In this document: piece after piece, positions 1-7,770 of the stretch
How positions within the stretch are numbered: position 1 is the first letter of the stretch
Layout of the letters: each line of letters opens with the position of its first letter
The notes under the pieces: generated by a model
Told to the model about the DNA's origin: nothing
Seen by the model: only the letters and a program-made list of their open reading frames with translations
Database searches by the model: none
Made by a program: the position numbers and the translations under genes
Assembly: GCA_045810625.1 (NCBI GenBank)
Contig: JBJMVQ010000041.1
Location: 1-64,000, forward strand
Reading direction: 5' to 3'
Length of the DNA: 64,000 nucleotides
From: JACQFZ01 sp045810625
GTDB lineage: Bacteria; Pseudomonadota; Gammaproteobacteria; Acidiferrobacterales; Sulfurifustaceae

Positions 1-189
1 CGCATAGTGGCGCATGCGCTCTTCGGCGGCGCCTTGGGGCTCGAGGAGGAGTTGGATCTTGTAGGTCAGTACGCCAAAGAGAACGGGAAGAAATACCCCG
101 CCCACTAACAAAATCAACAGGAGGTGGCGGTGGGAGAGACACGCAGCGCGTCCCTTCCGGATGCCTTCGGAAATAACGATAATGTTCAT
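1..189 (-). CDS. M23-type peptidoglycan peptidase, N-terminal fragment
   Basis: Reading the minus strand from ATG at 189 gives 63 open codons to the window edge, so the gene is cut off. The visible part starts MNIIVISEGIRKGRA, continues with SHRHL and then one hydrophobic segment (about residues 23-42). This is the N-terminus typical of the membrane-anchored M23 family peptidase found upstream of secA and next to dciA in many gammaproteobacteria. The catalytic LytM domain lies off the window, so the family call rests on the N-terminal pattern and on the divergent dciA neighbour. The intergenic space to dciA is only 34 bp and must hold both start regions. Confidence 0.6.
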   Translation of the reverse strand, partial: MNIIVISEGIRKGRAACLSHRHLLLILLVGGVFLPVLFGVLTYKIQLLLEPQGAAEERMRHYA

Positions 190-223
190 AGGTGTTTTCT
201 AGTCTAGACCATAGAAACAAGTG

Positions 224-703
224 ATGAAGGATTTCTCGAAGTCCGGACCCCGCCATTTCGGGGGATATCTACCCGGAAATCTGACTAACGCGCTAAATCA
301 CCGTATAGACGAGGATTTGCGCCTGCGTCAGGTTTGGATTAGGTCTATTCCGGACCCCTTGGCATCGCGCGCTCGGCCAGTCCGGTATGTGGACGGACTG
401 CTGTTCGTGCACGCGGATACACCGGCTTGGGCGAACCGCGTGCATCACCAAAAGTCGGCTCTGATGACGTCGTTGCGGCGCGACCCGTCTTTGCGAGACT
501 TGAGGGAGATTCGTGTGCGGGCGGTACCGCGTGATCCGGTGGACGCGCCCTCCGCAGCGTCGCGGCGACCGACTAGGCTATCTGCGAGCGCCGCTCGAAT
601 CATCGCCGAGACGGCGGCGACGATCACCCATCCGGAACTGCGCGCCGCCCTCGAACGCTTGGCGGCTCTCGGCGGTAATTCGAATTCGAAACGAACATCT
701 TGA
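224..703 (+). CDS. dciA: DciA-like DUF721 protein, helicase loader/operator
   Basis: About 159 residues. The first 100 match the DUF721/DciA pattern: a short helix, then a hydrophobic strand LLFVHADTPAWANRV, where the 'L.V...S.AWA' block is the family hallmark, followed by a helix and a basic strand. The C-terminal 55 residues are Ala/Arg-rich and probably disordered, as in other DciA proteins. DciA binds the replicative helicase DnaB and helps load it in bacteria lacking DnaC. ATG at 224 is preferred; an in-frame GTG lies at 221 and neither has a clear Shine-Dalgarno. The stop codon overlaps the next ATG (TGATG), suggesting coupling with the CapA-like gene. Confidence 0.75.
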   Translation: MKDFSKSGPRHFGGYLPGNLTNALNHRIDEDLRLRQVWIRSIPDPLASRARPVRYVDGLLFVHADTPAWANRVHHQKSALMTSLRRDPSLRDLREIRVRAVPRDPVDAPSAASRRPTRLSASAARIIAETAATITHPELRAALERLAALGGNSNSKRTS

Positions 704-1815
704 TGCAACGTCTATCGCGTTATCGGTCTCGGCTGACGGTGATCGGTCATGTCGCCGCAGCGCTCGCCGGCTTCCTCGCGCTGTTCTCTCTGTTGCCGAT
801 CGTACAGGCGACCACGGAGCCCGATGTACCGCCGCAACATCGCGTACGCGATCTCAGCATCGCGGCGGTCGGCGATATCATGCTCGGCGGCACGGCGACG
901 CCCGAGCTGGCGCGCTTCGGTTACGACTATCCGTTCGAGCGCGTGGGCGATCTCATTCGCCGCGCCGATCTCGCGTTCGGAAATCTGGAAGGGCCGCTGA
1001 CGACGCACGGCATGGCGGAGCGCAAGCAGTACGTGTTCCGTTCGCCGCCCGATAAAGTCGCGCCCGCGCTCGCGCGCGCGGGCTTCGATATCGTGTCGCT
1101 CGCGAACAATCACACGATGGACTACGGACTCGACGGTCTGCGGGAAACCATGCAAGCGCTTGCGCGCGTCGGCATTCGTCACATCGGCGCCGGCGCAAAC
1201 CTGACCGTCGCGCGCCATCCGGAGATCATCGAAGTGAACGGCATGCGTATCGCGTGGCTCGCCTATTCGCTGACGCTGCCCGAGGAGTTCTGGGCAGGCG
1301 CCGATCGTCCCGGCACCGCGTTCGGACACGAGCATCATGTGCGTGCGGATGTCGCCGCCGCGCGTGCGGAAGCCGACGTCGTTCTCGTGTCGTTTCACTG
1401 GGGACAGGAAGGGTCGACGGCGCTGCGCGACTACCAGCGACTGCTCGGCCACGCCGCGATCGAGGCGGGAGCGGCGGCGGTAATCGGCCATCACCCCCAT
1501 ATCCTGCAAGGCGTGGAGCGCTACCGCGACGGCGTTATCCTCTACAGTCTCGGCAACTTCGTGTTCGGTTCGTACAGCGCCGCCGCGACGCGCAGCGCGA
1601 TTGCGCTGCTCACGATTCGAGACGGCCGCGTGCGCGAGATCAGGTTCCATCCGATCAACGTGAACAACGCCGAGGTTGTGTTTCAGCCGTACCCGTTGAC
1701 CGGCGCCGCGGCGGATGAAGTGGCGGAGCATTTGAAGGAGATTTCCAAACCGCTCGGAACGACGCTCATCAATCGCGGCGGAGTCGCCGTGCTGTCGATT
1801 GCAGACGACAAATGA
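703..1815 (+). CDS. CapA family metallophosphatase-like protein
   Basis: 370 residues, with a signal anchor or signal peptide at about residues 12-35, so the protein is exported or anchored with its domain in the periplasm. The CapA/PGA_cap fold shows in order: AVGDIMLGG, FGNLEGPL, SLANNHTMDYG, VSFHWGQEG, GHHPHILQGVE and YSLGNFVFGS. These are the metal-binding Asp, Asn and His blocks of the calcineurin-like superfamily. Named members act in poly-gamma-glutamate capsule formation, but here no capB/capC neighbours are present, so the substrate is unknown. A TTG at 700 is an alternative start. Confidence 0.75.
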   Translation: MQRLSRYRSRLTVIGHVAAALAGFLALFSLLPIVQATTEPDVPPQHRVRDLSIAAVGDIMLGGTATPELARFGYDYPFERVGDLIRRADLAFGNLEGPLTTHGMAERKQYVFRSPPDKVAPALARAGFDIVSLANNHTMDYGLDGLRETMQALARVGIRHIGAGANLTVARHPEIIEVNGMRIAWLAYSLTLPEEFWAGADRPGTAFGHEHHVRADVAAARAEADVVLVSFHWGQEGSTALRDYQRLLGHAAIEAGAAAVIGHHPHILQGVERYRDGVILYSLGNFVFGSYSAAATRSAIALLTIRDGRVREIRFHPINVNNAEVVFQPYPLTGAAADEVAEHLKEISKPLGTTLINRGGVAVLSIADDK

Positions 1816-1854
1816 GTATGTCGGCGCATCGTTCTGTGATTTAATGGCGCGCGC

Positions 1855-3105
1855 ATGATTCGCCCCCTCGAGCTTTTTGTCGGTTTACGTTATGTCCGCG
1901 CGCGCCGGCGCGACCACTTCATCTCCTTCATCTCGCTCGTTTCGATGATCGGCATCGCGCTCGGTATCGCTGCGCTGATCACGGTGTTGTCGGTCATGAA
2001 CGGCTTCGGCAAGGAGCTGCGCGCGCGCATTCTCGGCGTCGCTTCGCATGTAACGGTTACCGGTATGGACGGACGTCTGACGGAATGGTCCGGCGTCGCC
2101 CAGCGTGTGCGCGAAAATTCGCATGTCGTCGGTGAGGCGCCGTACGTGCTCGGACAGGCGATGGTCGCGCGCGGCAAGTCGGTGAGCGGCGTGCTCGTGC
2201 GCGGCATCCTACCCGAGGAGGAACCGAAGGTTTCCGAAATCGGCGCGAAGATGGTCGATGGCAACCTCGCCGCGCTCAAGCCGGGCGAGTTCGGCGTCGT
2301 GGTGGGCAGCGCGCTGGCGTGGAAGCTCGATCTCACCGTGGGCTCGCCGGTGTCGATCGTCGTGCCGCAGGCGCAGGCGACGCCGGCCGGACTGCTGCCG
2401 CGTTTCAAGCGCTTTACGGTCGTCGGCATTTTCCGCGTCGACATGTACGAGTACGACAGCGGCATGGTGTTCGTCCATCTCGACGACGCCGCAAAGCTCT
2501 ATCAGCTTCCGGAAGGTTCGGTCAGCGGTCTGCGCCTGAAGCTCGATGTCATGGACGACGCGCCGAGCGTCGCGGATCAACTGTCCACGAATCTCGGTGC
2601 GGAATATCGCGCGCGCGACTGGACGCGCGAGCATGAAAACTTCTTCAAAGCGTTGAAGATGGAAAAGACCGTCATGTTCATCATCCTGCTGCTCATCGTG
2701 ACGGTGGCGATGTTCAACCTGATCTCGACGCTCGTCGTGATCGTGACCGAAAAGCAGGCGGACGTCGCGATTCTTCGCACGCTCGGCCTGAAGCCGCGCG
2801 GCATTATGGGCGTTTTCATCGTTCAGGGCGCGATCATCGGTTTCCTCGGCACGCTCGCCGGCACGCTCTTCGGCGTGCTGCTTGCGTACAACGTGGAAAC
2901 GCTGGTGCGGCTGATCGAACAGCTGTTCCATACGACGTTCCTCGCGTCCGACGTTTATCTCATCAGCGAGCTGCCGTCCGACGTTCATTGGTCCGATGTG
3001 GCGCTGATCGCCGGATCGTCTCTCGCGCTTGCGCTGCTCTCGACGATTTACCCGGCGTGGCGGGCGTCGAAGATCCAACCCGCCGTCGCGTTGCGCTACG
3101 AATGA
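1855..3105 (+). CDS. lolC: Lipoprotein-releasing ABC transporter permease, LolC/LolE family
   Basis: 416 residues, the usual length for LolC/E. The topology is one N-terminal membrane segment (about residues 25-47) within the conserved FISFISLVSMIGIALGIAAL block, a large periplasmic domain, then three C-terminal segments beginning near residue 275. The end, YPAWRASKIQPAVALRYE, is the classic FtsX/LolC/E signature. With LolD it extracts triacylated lipoproteins from the inner membrane and passes them to LolA. Only one permease gene is present here, so the complex may be a homodimeric LolF-like arrangement or a second permease lies elsewhere. Its stop overlaps the lolD start (ATGA). Confidence 0.9.
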   Translation: MIRPLELFVGLRYVRARRRDHFISFISLVSMIGIALGIAALITVLSVMNGFGKELRARILGVASHVTVTGMDGRLTEWSGVAQRVRENSHVVGEAPYVLGQAMVARGKSVSGVLVRGILPEEEPKVSEIGAKMVDGNLAALKPGEFGVVVGSALAWKLDLTVGSPVSIVVPQAQATPAGLLPRFKRFTVVGIFRVDMYEYDSGMVFVHLDDAAKLYQLPEGSVSGLRLKLDVMDDAPSVADQLSTNLGAEYRARDWTREHENFFKALKMEKTVMFIILLLIVTVAMFNLISTLVVIVTEKQADVAILRTLGLKPRGIMGVFIVQGAIIGFLGTLAGTLFGVLLAYNVETLVRLIEQLFHTTFLASDVYLISELPSDVHWSDVALIAGSSLALALLSTIYPAWRASKIQPAVALRYE

Positions 3106-3812
3106 ATACGACGACCAAAGAAAAGGACAAAGACAAAGACTACGTGCTGCGCGCGAGCGGCCTCGTGAAGATTTACGACGAGGGCGCCTTCACGGTGTCT
3201 GTGCTGAAAGGCGTGTACCTGCGCGTCACGCGCGGCGAGCAGGTTGCGGTCGTCGGCGCGTCCGGTTCCGGGAAGAGTACGCTGCTGCATCTGCTCGGCG
3301 GGCTCGATCAGCCGACGGCAGGGCAGGTCGAGATCGACGGCCAGGACATCGGCAAGCTATCCGACGCAGAGCGCGGCGTCTTCCGCAATCGTTCGATCGG
3401 CGTCGTCTATCAGTTTCATCACCTGCTTCCTGAGTTCACCGCGCTCGAAAACGTAGCGATGCCGCTTCTCGTCCGTCGCGGTTCGACGGCGAAGGCGTTC
3501 AATGAAGCGCGCACGATGCTGGTGCGCGTCGGGCTCGAGGATCGCTTGCGGCACATGCCGTCCGAGCTGTCGGGCGGGGAGCGCCAACGCGTCGCCATTG
3601 CGCGGGCGCTCGTCACGCATCCACTGCTCGTATTGGCCGACGAGCCGACGGGAAATCTCGATCGGGAAACGGCGCAAACCGTCTACGACCTGATGCTCGA
3701 GCTGAATCGGGAGCTCAAGACGAGCTTCATCATTGCGACCCACGATCCGGGTCTGGCCGGCCGGATGGATCGCGTGTTGCGGCTCGACGACGGCGCGCTG
3801 CGCGCGGTTTAA
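3102..3812 (+). CDS. lolD: Lipoprotein-releasing ABC transporter ATPase LolD
   Basis: 236 residues, translationally coupled to lolC by an ATGA overlap, which sets the start at 3102. Motifs in order: Walker A GASGSGKSTLLH, Q-loop region VYQFHHLLPEFTALENV, signature LSGGERQRVAIARAL, Walker B VLADEPTGNLD and switch His in IATHDP. The 'HHLLPEF.ALENV' stretch is typical of LolD. The N-terminus has a run of Lys/Asp residues (KEKDKDKD). It powers lipoprotein release from the inner membrane. Confidence 0.92.
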   Translation: MNTTTKEKDKDKDYVLRASGLVKIYDEGAFTVSVLKGVYLRVTRGEQVAVVGASGSGKSTLLHLLGGLDQPTAGQVEIDGQDIGKLSDAERGVFRNRSIGVVYQFHHLLPEFTALENVAMPLLVRRGSTAKAFNEARTMLVRVGLEDRLRHMPSELSGGERQRVAIARALVTHPLLVLADEPTGNLDRETAQTVYDLMLELNRELKTSFIIATHDPGLAGRMDRVLRLDDGALRAV

Positions 3813-3847
3813 TTGATCGTCAAAGGGCGCCTAGTACGACTAGTTCT

Positions 3848-4138
3848 AACCGCAGAGGACGCGGAGGACGCAGAGGAAAACCGTGTATGGATACAGAAAA
3901 CGCTCCAACACGTGGTAACAGGACGGTAAAAGTCGTACCAATTTTCGATTTCTGTGATGAGTTTCCTTGGCGTCCTTCGCGTTGAAAATTAGTTATCGTG
4001 CCGCAGAGGAGCGGCGCAGAGGAAATTTAGGGGCAACAACTTTACAATTCGCTCCGCGCGCTCAAGACGTTGAGCGATGATGCAAAGTTTTTCACCTCAA
4101 AGCTTTTCCTCTGTGTCCTCCGCGTCCTCTGCGGTTCA
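3848..4138. repeat. Inverted-repeat element of CGCRNAGGA 9-bp units, convergent lolD/VWA spacer
   Basis: Most of the 341-bp spacer between lolD and the VWA gene. It starts with a forward copy (3848-3880) of three 9-bp units of the form CGCAGAGGA/CGCGGAGGA/CGCAGAGGA after AACC, and ends with a reverse copy (about 4104-4138). Between them are a degenerate forward copy at 4001-4026 and a reverse copy of the related CGCAAAGGA/CGCCAAGGA unit at about 3963-3985. The two outer copies are complementary over about 30 bp, so either strand could fold into a large hairpin. No open reading frame of interest lies inside. Confidence 0.8.
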
Positions 4139-4153
4139 CGATCAATCCTTCTT

Positions 4154-5860
4154 TTAGTTGCGCACGCGGGTCGCGCTGTCCGCGTTCGCGCGCCGGTCCG
4201 TGTTGTCCAGGCTCTTCGCGAGATTCACGACCGATAGAAACTCGCCGCGGTAGCCGTCGGTATCGGCGCCGCGCGCCGCTTGCGCGAGCTTCAACACGTC
4301 GTCGTAGCCGAAATTTGCCGTATACGCGCCGCCGCGGAGCAACTGGCCGAAGGCGGCCACCGCCGCCGCGAAACGAAAATCGTTGGACGCCGATCCGGCG
4401 CGATGGATGTCGGCGGTCTTGATCGGCTGTTCGATCAGCTGGCTGCGTTCGCCTTTCGGCAGCTTGTAGCGCAGGCGCAGCCACGCGAGCTCATCCTTGC
4501 GACCGTCGATCGCCTTGGGTGCTTCGTATCGCGACGGCTCGACGCGCCGGCCTTTGCCGCCGACGAGCGCGATTTCGTATAGCGCCGTTACGGTGTGGCC
4601 GGCGCCGATCTCGCCGGCGTCGACTTTATCGTTATGGAAATCTTCACGCTTCAACGCGCGATTTTCGTAGCCGAGCAGTCGATACTCCGCGACCGTCGCG
4701 GGATTGAACTCGACCTGGATCTTCACATCCTTGGCGATCGTGAACAGGGTCGACGCCATCTCGTGCACCAGCACTTTGTGCGCTTCCTTGAGCGTGTCGA
4801 TGTAGGCGTAGTTGCCGTTGCCGATGTCGGCGAGTTGCTCCATGAGCCGTTCGTTGTAGTTGTCGCGTCCGACTCCGAGCGTGGAGAGCGAGATGCCGCT
4901 CTTGCGTTTTTCCTCCACCAGATTCTTGAGCGCGTCGAAACCCACCGTACCGACATTGAAGTCGCCGTCGGTGGCGAGCAGCACCCGGTTGATGCCGTTC
5001 TCGATGTACGCCTGTTGCGCCACCGTGTAAGCGAGACGTATGCCGGAAGCGCCGTTGGTCGAACCGCCGGCGGTCAGCCGGTCGAGGGCAGCGAGAATCT
5101 TCGCCTTCTGGTCGCCGGGCGTCGGTTCGAGCACCACGCCCGAGGCGCCCGCGTAGACCACGATCGCGACTCTATCCTCCGCTCGCAGCTTCTGGACGAG
5201 CAGCCGCAGACCGGCCTGCAACAGTGGCAGCCGTTCCGGCGGCATCATCGAGCCCGAAACGTCGATGAGGAACACGAGGTTGGCCGGCGGCAATTTATCC
5301 GGCGCGACGTCGTAGCCTTTGAGTCCGATGCGCAGCAGATACGTATCCGGATTCCAAGGCGCCGTGGCGATTTCGGTGGTGACGGAGAACGGCCGCGTTT
5401 TATCGGCCGGCAGCGGATAGTCGTAGGAGAAGTAGTTGATCAGCTCTTCGACCCGCACCGCGTCTTTGACGGGGAGGCGACCTTGCTGGAGAAACCGTCG
5501 CACATTCGCGTAGGCGCCGGTGTCGACATCGATGCTGAAGGTCGAGACCGGCGCTTCGGCGACGAGCTTCACCGGAGAGTCGTCGTAGTGGCCGTAGATC
5601 TCGCGGTTGAGAGGTTCCGACGGCTCGCGAAAATCTTCCGCCGATTGCCCAAGCATGAGGGCTGCGTTCGGTGCCGCTGGCGCCATGCGCGACGCATCGG
5701 CTTTCGTTTCGAATTGGCGGGTGAGCATACGCGTGCGGTTCTCGTGCGCCGCCTGCTCGGTAGACGGTACGGGCTGGCTCGCCTTTTCCGAAGCGCAGGC
5801 GCTGACGAGTACCGTCGCCGCGATAAGGGCGGCTTGTTTGAGCGCGCGAAGCGGGGTCAT
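4154..5860 (-). CDS. VWA-domain lipoprotein, YfbK/DUF3520 type
   Basis: 568 residues. The N-terminus is a lipoprotein signal with lipobox VSAC, so acylation is expected at Cys22. A YfbK-like N-terminal domain follows (PLNREIYGHYDDSPVKLV and TFSIDVDTGAYANVRRFL), then a VWA domain with a complete MIDAS: DVSGSM at about residue 200, a Thr in GGSTNG, and ATDGDFNVG. The C-terminal third matches DUF3520. The role is unknown; E. coli YfbK has the same layout. It is divergent from an ECF sigma/anti-sigma pair, a recurrent pairing in proteobacteria, which suggests control by that sigma factor. Confidence 0.85.
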   Translation of the reverse strand: MTPLRALKQAALIAATVLVSACASEKASQPVPSTEQAAHENRTRMLTRQFETKADASRMAPAAPNAALMLGQSAEDFREPSEPLNREIYGHYDDSPVKLVAEAPVSTFSIDVDTGAYANVRRFLQQGRLPVKDAVRVEELINYFSYDYPLPADKTRPFSVTTEIATAPWNPDTYLLRIGLKGYDVAPDKLPPANLVFLIDVSGSMMPPERLPLLQAGLRLLVQKLRAEDRVAIVVYAGASGVVLEPTPGDQKAKILAALDRLTAGGSTNGASGIRLAYTVAQQAYIENGINRVLLATDGDFNVGTVGFDALKNLVEEKRKSGISLSTLGVGRDNYNERLMEQLADIGNGNYAYIDTLKEAHKVLVHEMASTLFTIAKDVKIQVEFNPATVAEYRLLGYENRALKREDFHNDKVDAGEIGAGHTVTALYEIALVGGKGRRVEPSRYEAPKAIDGRKDELAWLRLRYKLPKGERSQLIEQPIKTADIHRAGSASNDFRFAAAVAAFGQLLRGGAYTANFGYDDVLKLAQAARGADTDGYRGEFLSVVNLAKSLDNTDRRANADSATRVRN

Positions 5861-6006
5861 GGTGGTTCTCCAACGTTGTTATTCGGCCTTTCTGTAAACG
5901 CGAGTCGACGCGAGGCGGGTTAAGCCGGCCGATGGACAGGCGAAAAAGGACCGGTCTACCATGAGCGCCGCTTAACCCGAATTCCGCGCCCGTGCGTTTG
6001 CAGGAA

Positions 6007-6609
6007 ATGGACGACTCCGCATCCGATGAAGACTTGATGTTGCGTTATCGCGGCGGCGACGTGCGCGCTTTCGAAACGCTTTATCGCCGGCACAACGGAC
6101 CGCTGTATCGCTATTTCCTACGAATGGTGCGGCCGCCGGCGGTGGCGGAGGAGTTGTTCCAGGACGTGTGGACCAGCATCGTACGCGTGCGTGCGGAATA
6201 CGAGGTGCGCGCGAAGTTCGCGACGTGGTTGTATCGGGTCGCGCACAACCGGCTGATCGATCACTATCGGCGCGTCGCCGCCGGAATGCCGCTGTCGTAT
6301 GGCGACGACCCCGATGACGCGCTGGAAACGATCCCCGACGCCGAGTTTCGCGAGCCCGCGAACGAATTGGAACGGCGCCGTTTGGCCCAGCGCATCGTCG
6401 AGCTCGTCGCCGAATTGCCGGAGGCGCAGCGGGAAATTTTTTTGCTGCGCGAAGAGGGCGGGTTGTCGCTCGAGGAAATCGCGGCGGCGACCGGCGTTCC
6501 GGCGGAGACGGCGAAGAGCCGGTTGCGCTACGCGCTCGCGAAATTGCGCCGCGCGCTCGCGGACCAGATGGAACCGGCGCCGCTTCGCGCCAAGGAGCAA
6601 CGCTCGTGA
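6007..6609 (+). CDS. ECF-type RNA polymerase sigma factor
   Basis: 200 residues from ATG 6007; a GTG at 5992 would add five. Region 2 is clear (DLMLRYRGGDVRAFETLY, then FATWLYRVAHNRLIDHYRR) and region 4 is LPEAQREIFLLREEGGLSLEEIA followed by TGVPAETAKSRLRYALAKLR, the -35-binding helix-turn-helix. It has no region 1.1 or 3, as expected for an ECF factor. The gene overlaps its downstream partner by GTGA, typical of sigma/anti-sigma pairs, and diverges from the VWA lipoprotein gene with 131 bp between them, which likely holds its own target promoters. Confidence 0.88.
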   Translation: MDDSASDEDLMLRYRGGDVRAFETLYRRHNGPLYRYFLRMVRPPAVAEELFQDVWTSIVRVRAEYEVRAKFATWLYRVAHNRLIDHYRRVAAGMPLSYGDDPDDALETIPDAEFREPANELERRRLAQRIVELVAELPEAQREIFLLREEGGLSLEEIAAATGVPAETAKSRLRYALAKLRRALADQMEPAPLRAKEQRS

Positions 6610-7637
6610 CTCAGCAACGCTCATCCGACCGCGCGCCCGGCGATCTCGTCTCCGGCGAAGCGCTACTGGCTGATCTCTATCGGAGCGCCGCCACCGAATC
6701 GCCGCCACCGACGATCGACCGGGCCATCGAGGTGACCGCGCGGGCGGCCGTGCAGACGTCTCGGGTCAAGCGTTGGGCGGTGCCGCTCTCGATCGCGGCG
6801 GTCGTGGTCGTCACGGTATCGGTGGTGTTACGGCTGTCCGAGCATGGCTCGCTCGAGCCGCTCGCACCGCTTCGCACTGCAACCGAGGCGCGCTCGCCCG
6901 CGGTTTCGGCTGCTGTACCGCCTAAGGCAAATCAGCCGGAGGCGGAGCGACAGGACAAGTCAGTATCGGCGGAGCGGTTCAACGAGCAGCGCGTTGCGAC
7001 GCCTTTCGCCGGACAGCGCGAAGAAGCCATGGCGGCAGCGCGATCCTCGGCCGCTCCCGCAGCGCCTTCAGCGGCGCAAGCTCCGGCCGAAGCAACGCAA
7101 CAGGAAAAATCGGCTCCGACGTCTACGTCGGGCGAGCAAGCCCTGGCCGGTCGTTTTGCGGCGGAGCGGGAAGACGCGAGGCCGGCGATTCGCGCACGCC
7201 GCGAAGACACTTCGCGCACCCAAGCCGCGCTCGCGCAGGGGAGTGAAGCAAAGCGCGCCGGCGCCGAAATCGTGGCGGTGAGTGTGAGCGGGAAGCCCGG
7301 AGCGTACGAGTTCGACGTCACCGTGCGTAGCCCTGACACGGGTTGCGCGCAATACGCCGATTGGTGGGAAGTCGTCGGCACGGACGGACGATTGCTGTAC
7401 CGACGGGTGCTGGATCACAGCCACCCCGACGAGCAGCCGTTCGCGCGTTCCGGCGGTCCGGTGCCGATCGCTCGGGACGCGATCGTGTGGGTGCGCGTTC
7501 ATATGAACAATAGCGGCTATGGTTCGGTGGGGTTCAAGGGATCGGTCGCCGGCGGTTTCACCCGGACACCGATCGCCCCTGATTTCGCTGCCGATCTACC
7601 GAAGCAACCACCGTTACCCCACGGCTGCGCGTTCTAA
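6606..7637 (+). CDS. Putative membrane-anchored anti-sigma factor with conserved C-terminal domain
   Basis: 343 residues. Residues 1-55 are cytoplasmic and short for an anti-sigma domain; one membrane helix follows at about 57-76 (RWAVPLSIAAVVVVTVSVV). Residues 85-220 are a low-complexity Ala/Glu/Gln/Arg-rich linker. Residues about 225-320 form a compact periplasmic domain with CAQYADWWEVV, LLYRRVLDHSHPDEQPF and RSGGPV; I recall similar 'QYADWWEV...HSH..EQPF.RSGGP' proteins in other bacteria, of unknown function. The anti-sigma role is inferred from the GTGA overlap with the sigma gene and the single helix; no ZAS zinc motif is visible. Confidence 0.55.
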   Translation: MTQQRSSDRAPGDLVSGEALLADLYRSAATESPPPTIDRAIEVTARAAVQTSRVKRWAVPLSIAAVVVVTVSVVLRLSEHGSLEPLAPLRTATEARSPAVSAAVPPKANQPEAERQDKSVSAERFNEQRVATPFAGQREEAMAAARSSAAPAAPSAAQAPAEATQQEKSAPTSTSGEQALAGRFAAEREDARPAIRARREDTSRTQAALAQGSEAKRAGAEIVAVSVSGKPGAYEFDVTVRSPDTGCAQYADWWEVVGTDGRLLYRRVLDHSHPDEQPFARSGGPVPIARDAIVWVRVHMNNSGYGSVGFKGSVAGGFTRTPIAPDFAADLPKQPPLPHGCAF

Positions 7638-7770
7638 CGCCGCGGCGTGACCTCGCGGTTGTCGATGTCGCCGGCGGGTCTTTGCCCCGTCGGCGGTACT
7701 TTCGGACAATCGTGACGTCGTGTGGGTCCTTGTATAGTGGAGCGACCAAAAACGATAAGAAGCTCCGCTC

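Noticed and set aside
2988..3812. Longer lolD frame from 2988
   Set aside because: It would overlap 118 bp of lolC; ATG 3102 with an ATGA overlap gives the family N-terminus.
4595..5923. Long plus-strand open frame opposite the VWA gene
   Set aside because: Composition typical of antisense GC-rich DNA; the VWA protein has clear motifs on the other strand.
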